A DNA stretch of 64,000 nucleotides from Hydractinia symbiolongicarpus (lineage: Eukaryota; Cnidaria; Hydrozoa; Anthoathecata; Hydractiniidae), in NCBI RefSeq assembly GCF_029227915.1, contig NC_079877.1:14261351-14325350 (forward strand), written 5' to 3'. Below the pieces are notes generated by a model. The model searched no databases and was not told the DNA's origin. It saw only the letters and a program-made list of their open reading frames with translations. Below are positions 58,120-64,000 of the stretch, piece after piece (position 1 is the first letter of the stretch; the number at the start of each line of letters is the position of its first letter). Made by a program: the position numbers and the translations under genes.

Positions 58120-61075
58120 TCATGTCGTTGAAGATTCACTCAACCGTAACTTTCTTTTCTTTCGTAATCGTCGATCTAAAATTTTCTTTATCTGAAGGTA
58201 AAAAAAACACAGGTGTACAACACGTTACCAATCTTTCGCTATTGGAAGCTAATTTTTTACAGCTAATTATTTTACACGGGTCAATAGCCGGTAAGTAGCT
58301 GAATCAGCGGGTTCGCATCTAGTGTTTCAGTAGCACAATGTTTTTCTCGTGGACAGACAGACAAACAGAGTACGGCTATTACTAATATAGAGATGTTAAA
58401 CTATATAAACTATAAACATGAACTTACGACATCATCTGTTGTTAAATCTTTTTCTGTCTTCCGATCAAAAGTTTTTTCTCCTACATTCGGATCATGTTCT
58501 AACAAAAGATTCACCATCTCTTTCGAGTTTAACAAGCATGCGTAATGCAGAGGAGAATAGAGTGCGTGTGACGTAATGTTTACGTCTGCGCCAAAATCCT
58601 GTACGATCTCTGTTGCAAAACTTATTGCTCTCTGTTCTACACTTTTGATTTGCCCAAGTGCGCTCTCGAGAGCCGAGATGAGAATAGTTTTACCAGAATG
58701 ACCATCCTGAAAACAAATATTTATTAATAACATTTATTGATATATAAAGTGACAAGTTCGAGAGTCTTCCTGCCGTTTCTTTATTTGCTGCGTCTTAAAT
58801 TTCTTTGAGAAATTTAAGGGACATAATTTCTGTGAATTGCCATTTTCAAAAGAATTTTGGAATACGTGTAGATGTTTATATTTTTGGTTGAAGATCGTGA
58901 AACAGCCTATGAAGCTACTATTAAAATGCGAAAAAACAGTCATCAGGATGAAAGTTTGCGAATAGTTAGCATGTTCTCGGGAATAAACTTTCGCGATCGA
59001 GAATTTTCACAACTTCCGTGGAGCCCAACGTTCGAGATTTCAGGAAAATATTCTTTCGCGATAGTTTTTTTTTTAAAAACGTTCAATTATTTGTTACCTG
59101 TGCGTTGACATTCGCACCATTTTGTAACAACATGTCCAGAATTCCTCTGTTTTTGTTGTTAGCAGCAATATGTAAGGCTGTGAGTCCTAAAACACAAATT
59201 TTTAAAAGTACACACATCTTTTAAATTGAACACTACCTTCAATTTTGCTGCATATAGGCAGGTCTATATAAGTATCTAAGTATATAAGTCTACACAAGTT
59301 TAGCAAACAAGAATATTAGAGGAATACAACGTGCAGGCAGAAACAAGCATTCAAGGGAAAGGGAGAAAGGGAAAACTATAACTGCGATAAGCTCTTCTGC
59401 GGCGATCGGAAAATAAGGGGGAAATACCACGTCAAAATATTCATCTGATTAATTTAATCAGAGAAACTTTTCGTAAACGCTCGTAAATTTTATTGGTTTA
59501 ACATTTTTGAATTCTGAATTAAAAAAAAAAACATTAAGCCTTATTGTCAATGCCTAGAAAGGAAAGCTGAGGTGTAAGGAAGACAGAACCTCACCAACCC
59601 TCCCCCCCTAACTCCCCCCACCTCTGCAGTCCGTTGCACCAATGTTTTTGAACTTTTATAGGTACTAATTGTCTCCTCTCCATCAAATACATGATTTGTT
59701 CTTGTATAAACATGAAACTCTGAAAAGTACTGGTACATGTAACCGATATGTATGCCAATAGACTACATGCTAAATTACCTTTATTGTTGACAGCGTCAAT
59801 CACTGCTTTATACATTAACGGAAAAATTGCTCGATTTCGAAAGAAACAATCCACAATTTCAACGCTGTTCGTCATGCAAGCAAGATGTAACGCAGTGTTT
59901 CCATTTGCGTCAAATATACCGATGTTCGCACTGCGTTGGAGAAGGGCTTCAACACAGTTGATATTTTTAGTGAACATAGCAAGATGAAGTGCTGTCTAAA
60001 AATATTATTTATATTAAAAAAGAAACGTTTGAATTCTGCCATTATAATGTTGGCAGCAACTTTATTTACAACAAAAAACTCTAGGTAATTTTATATTGAA
60101 CAGTTCCCATGCCGAAATAATTACATTCTGCATAGTTCGGCATTAAAGATTAGTTCAATATTGTGCAGTGTCTCATTAAAAGGTGATTTTATGTTGAACA
60201 GTTTTCATGCACAGGTAAATTCATACTGCACAGTAATCCTTAAAAGGTTTATTCCATGTTAAAAATTTCGCCATGACACTGTTTTTCTTGAAAAGAAAAT
60301 TTTATGAAGGTGGCATAGTCTGTCATTGAAAGGTGATTTTATGTTATTAGTATCAAGCAATGTTTTTTTAATTTTTTTGTTTCGTTAAAATTATTTTCCA
60401 CTAAAACAAACCGATTTCGATGTAACAGTGCATAATCAGAATTTACCTGTCCAGAATGATTGATCATGTCAATACCATTCTCTCCTGCCGGTGCATTGTG
60501 GATGCAAGAAACAGTATGTTCGTCCTCTCTAGCTATTGCTATGTGAAGAATTCTACAATAAAACAAAAAAAAGAGGTGAGTGAGTGAATGGATGAGTAAT
60601 TGAGTGAATGAGTAAGTGAGTGAGTAAATGAGTGATTGAGTGAATGAGTAAAAGGCATTGCAATGAACTTACGTATCCCCATCTTTGTCTTGCCTTAAGA
60701 AGGGAAAGTTAGGACGCTGAATGTCAAGAGGGGAAGAAACTGAATCTTCATCTTGGACTTCTTCCTCCATTTGCAGAGCATCGTCATGTTCAAATTCTAA
60801 ACTCAATGTTCTTTGAATTTCTAGAATATCATCATGATATGTTTCAGAAACGAACAGATCTTCAGCAATTTCATTTAACAAATTGCTGTCTATTTCGGCA
60901 AATAAACTGGTATTGATCTGATCCAGATCTAAATCCATACTATCAACTTCCAAAGTAATATTCTCAAATTCAAACATCATTTTACCCTTCTCCTGTTTTG
61001 ATAAACGACATAACTGACTTTCAACTTGATAGGTGAGTTTACAAAAGTGCAATCTTCGATTTCCCCACTTTTGAT
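58120..61075 (-). CDS. Ankyrin-repeat protein of the IkB/Bcl-3 type, six exons
   Basis: Proteins of this family bind Rel/NF-kB factors and hold them in the cytoplasm (IkB) or modulate them in the nucleus (Bcl-3, IkB-zeta). Exons: 60673-61075, 60447-60552, 59779-59995, 59098-59186, 58428-58706, 58120-58191; all splice phases match. From the ATG at 60980 the product is 356 residues, similar to IkB proteins. Residues 1-100 are acidic. Six repeats follow: KDGDTILHIAIARED, GQTALHLAMFTKN, NGNTALHLACMTNS, GLTALHIAANNKN, GKTILISALES and YSPLHYACLLNS. Repeat 5 has an insertion of about 14 residues (GQIKSVEQRAISFA). The last exon gives IKKILDRRLRKKRKLRLSES, a likely nuclear localisation signal, favouring the nuclear Bcl-3-like branch. 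I see no DSGxxS degron. The frame is open upstream to an acceptor at 61076, so more 5' coding exons are possible. Confidence 0.85.
58283..58400 (-). repeat. Helitron-like repeat copy in the last intron of the ankyrin gene
   Basis: Read on the minus strand: TAATAGCCGTACTCTGTTTG at the start, CACTAGATGCGAACCCGC at the far side. It occupies about half of the intron between exons 5 and 6. Confidence 0.5.
60576..60652. repeat. Degenerate GAGT tetranucleotide microsatellite
   Basis: About nineteen units of GAGT with GAAT, GATT and TAAT variants, in the first intron of the ankyrin gene, just beyond the exon ending at 60673. Confidence 0.9.
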
Positions 61076-64000
61076 CTAAATATATATAAATTGTACATAT
61101 GATACTGTTATCCAGGGATTTTCCAAACGACAATTGTTAAAAAATTATAATAAACATTAAAGTAATTAATCCAAACGCATGATAGACAAAAGCATATTAG
61201 ATATCCCAGTAGTAGAAACCATCAACTGACCGATTAAAAATAGAACTCAAGGCTCGTTATTGTTAAACTGTATTTCCTGCTATATAGCCCGTTGGCACTT
61301 TAAAATAATTAGAGAATTTCTCCACCCATGCACTAACAGAAAGGCAAGTGGTACAGTTAATTTGTAAGGAGCCTTTAAAAGACCGCTTTCTTTTTACAAA
61401 TTTCTTTTCTCTTCTTTCAAGCTAAAAATAAAACAATGTCATCATGACTCAGCATTTCAAAAAGCATGGGATTATCAAAATCATTTCCATAGTCACAGAC
61501 ATAAACAAACAAATTTATTCCCAAAATTTTCGATCCATTTTTATTTTCCCTTTGTAATGAAATTGCAAACATACTCCAAGGGAAACGCAAAAACTGCTGA
61601 AAATCTCCATTATTGTGATGGTAATATCCAAGCACTTTTTCCACCAGTTATATCTTTCAACATTTAAGGTTTTAATCATTAAATATTTCAGAACATGGCT
61701 AACTTTAAGCCTAGACGAGTAAGTAAAAATCGTACGATATGTAAAGTTTCGCTTTTGCTAATGACTTTGAGTCATACAAGTTGTTGTTTTGATATCAAAT
61801 CTGACCACTTTTAAAACAGGGAAATAACCTACGATTTTTTTTATTTTTATATAAGAGGTCAAAGTCGAATTGTATTTAATTGTTATTAGTACCTCAATCA
61901 AAAAAGAAAGTTTAAATAGGCAAGTTTTGTTTCTGTAGTAACGAAATCAATACATAATTATATCCTTTAAGTTAATGCAGGGGGTTAGGAACTAAACAAG
62001 TACAAAAAATCTTTGAGTCTAAGACAGGCTTTGCATAAAAAAATTCATTTCGGTCTTTCGTCTATTTTTTACATGATTTCGGGTGAACCGAAACTTACTT
62101 CGGTGTTGACTTTACTTCGGTCTAAATATATTCATATATAAAGGATTAACCCGAAATGAACCTATTGCTCATGTGCAGGTCACACAACCCCAAAATAAGA
62201 AATTCCGTGTAAACACAACGATATCATAGCGGTTTTAAATTTAGTTCCATGTAAAGGCTATTTGAAGCACTAGTTTTTGGTACATTAGCCTAAATTTAAA
62301 ATAAAGACAAAGCTCTTTTTCGTACCGGCAAAAAACCTTGCACGAATGCTAGCACACTTGACATTTCAGCTTTCGCATTTTAGTTGTGGAAGTAAATGAC
62401 TTCTTGCTGACGTAAATGTCCGAATGCAACTCGCACGAGAGTGAAAGTAATTGGTTTGTTTTCGTTACTCTTGATGAAAATAAAAATAATTATAAGAAAC
62501 ACCCCACGTCTATTGTAACTGAAAGAAGGTTACAATGAACTTTTCTACGCTCTTAGACCAAAAACTATAGCCAAAATAAGTAGCTTAAAGCTTCCATGAA
62601 GGTATTGCTACGAACGAACGAACGAACGAACGAACGAACGAACGAACGAACGAACGAACGAACGAACGAACGAACGAACGAACGAACGAACGAACGAACG
62701 AACGAACGAACGAACGAACGAACGAACGAACGAACGAACGAACGAACGAACGAACGAACGAACGAACGAACGAACGAACGAACGAACGAACGAACGAACG
62801 AACGAACGAACGAACGAACGAACGAACGAACGAACGAACGAACGAACGAACGAACAAACGAACGAACGAACGAACGAACGAACGAACGATTATTTAAAAA
62901 AAGAAAAATTTACTTAATATCAGTAAATCGAAAGTTTGTTTTGACGAGGAAACAGAGACAACACGAGGAGTTGTATTTGTTTAAAAATGTTATGTTACCT
63001 GCTTTAAGAAAGTAATTAATACCTCTAAAAAATGTTTAGGTCGTTGTTGTTGCTTAGAACAATAAACTTGTTTGTTTCCATTTTATTAAAAAGTTTGAGC
63101 TAAAGAGACAAGCACTTAATACGAATAAATTATAGATATCCAATTTATTTAGACAACTTTTTTGTCGTTTTTAGTTTTATTTGGATGCCCAATATAATAC
63201 TTAGGATAATTAAGGTTGACGTTTTTGTCCTTAGTGATTATAAACTTTTCCACCGCCATTAGCTCGACCTTCGTGTAAGTCACTAAAACCGAAAAGCAAC
63301 ACTTTTTATAGTCCCTTTAATGTTTGTATTATGGGTGTTCAAGTTAATGAAGTTCGGCATAACACATCAATAAAATTAAAAGTATGTTTGGACGAGGAAG
63401 CAAAAAAAAGCTTTCTTTTTTTAACAATTCTATATTTATTAACTGCAAAAAGGCAACGAGTACCCCTAACAGATTTTATGAAGTCATTATGCTGCCCTCA
63501 AGTGACATTATGTGCCATATTTTTGTATACTTTAACGAAATAATTCAAAACAACAAAGCTAGCCAGCCAGTTAACTAGCTAGGTCAAAATAAGTTTAATA
63601 ATCTTTCCACTACAAGGATAACTATAGCTGCAAAATAATGCTTATATTGATATCAAATATGTGGACAAAACCTTGCCGTCAATTGTGGTTACTCTTTGAT
63701 GCTCAGTACGATGTTTATCCTCACATTTTTTTCTAAGTGCTCATAAAACTTTTTGACCGCCATTAACCCAAGTGCAACTAACAAAAATAAAAGAAATTAA
63801 CATTCCCTTTCATTGTTTTTTTATGTGATACGGTGTAAAAATGAATACGATGAGATGATGTGCTTCTCCTAACGCCAATACGCATGGCATGAAAAAAGAG
63901 AAAGCTTCCCCTTCTAAAAATTATGAATTAAAAAAAATTGTCTTTAATGCGAGTTATAAGGAGGTGAAATTAACTTCTTATTCTCGCAAAGTTCGGATAC
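61076..64000. other. Right-edge region upstream of the ankyrin gene
   Basis: This stretch should hold the promoter or 5' exons of the ankyrin gene, but no upstream exon is convincing. A minus-strand frame at 61417-61644 and another near 61280-61430 are open, yet match nothing I know. The region also has a 279-bp microsatellite and otherwise AT-rich sequence with no coding signal. Confidence 0.5.
62611..62889. repeat. GAAC tetranucleotide microsatellite, 279 bp
   Basis: About 69 units of CGAA, with one clear interruption (G to A at 62856). The repeat has no stop codon in several frames on either strand, so it yields artificial open frames of the TNER and VRSF kind. Confidence 0.98.

Noticed and set aside
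61417-61644. 75-residue minus-strand open frame upstream of the ankyrin gene
   Set aside because: It could be a 5' exon, but there is no convincing donor or recognised motif, and the frame ends in a stop before the next exon.
62585-63015. Long open frames on both strands with TNER and VRSF repeats
   Set aside because: They are translations of the GAAC microsatellite, which lacks stop codons. No domain or splice context supports a gene.

Overview
The window looks like AT-rich nuclear DNA from an invertebrate animal. Coding sequence is split into many short exons with GT/AG introns. Introns and spacers are full of microsatellites, tRNA-derived SINEs, small inverted-repeat transposons and one RTE-like LINE. 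Gene structure and repeat types would suit a cnidarian or another early-branching or marine invertebrate, but the sequence alone does not fix the species. I see no bacterial operon, CRISPR array, rRNA operon or virus.

Most of the window (2997-40819, minus strand) is one gene for a type II diacylglycerol kinase, the DGK delta/eta class. I rebuilt 30 coding exons by hand. All splice phases agree, and the sum is 3,897 nt, or 1,298 residues plus a stop. The domain order is the family order: N-terminal region, PH domain, two C1 zinc fingers, catalytic domain with the GGDG motif, long acidic linker, accessory catalytic domain, helical C-terminal region and SAM domain. A separate ATG-bearing exon at 19456-19620 is in phase with the first C1 exon. 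It could start a shorter isoform without the PH domain.

At the left edge, a lysine-rich terminal exon of a plus-strand gene (2026-2190, polyA signal at 2236) lies tail to tail with the DGK gene. At the right end, 58120-61075 on the minus strand holds an ankyrin-repeat gene of the IkB/Bcl-3 type: six exons, 356 residues from the best ATG, and a basic C-terminal tail. Its 5' end is not certain.

The DGK introns hold an antisense, frameshifted RTE-type LINE (about 25391-28810) with endonuclease, reverse transcriptase and an extra PHD-like zinc-binding segment. They also hold several SINE copies, fold-back elements and minisatellites. The spacer 40820-58119 has no gene I can support. It contains a pogo-like element of about 1 kb with matching terminal inverted repeats and a broken transposase remnant (55210-56187), several copies of a Helitron-like dispersed repeat, and one SINE. 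The right edge has a 279-bp GAAC microsatellite.

Functionally, the two recognisable genes are ordinary animal signalling genes: lipid second-messenger turnover and control of NF-kB-type transcription. Nothing suggests they work together. The most unusual material is in the alternative DGK start and the mobile elements.
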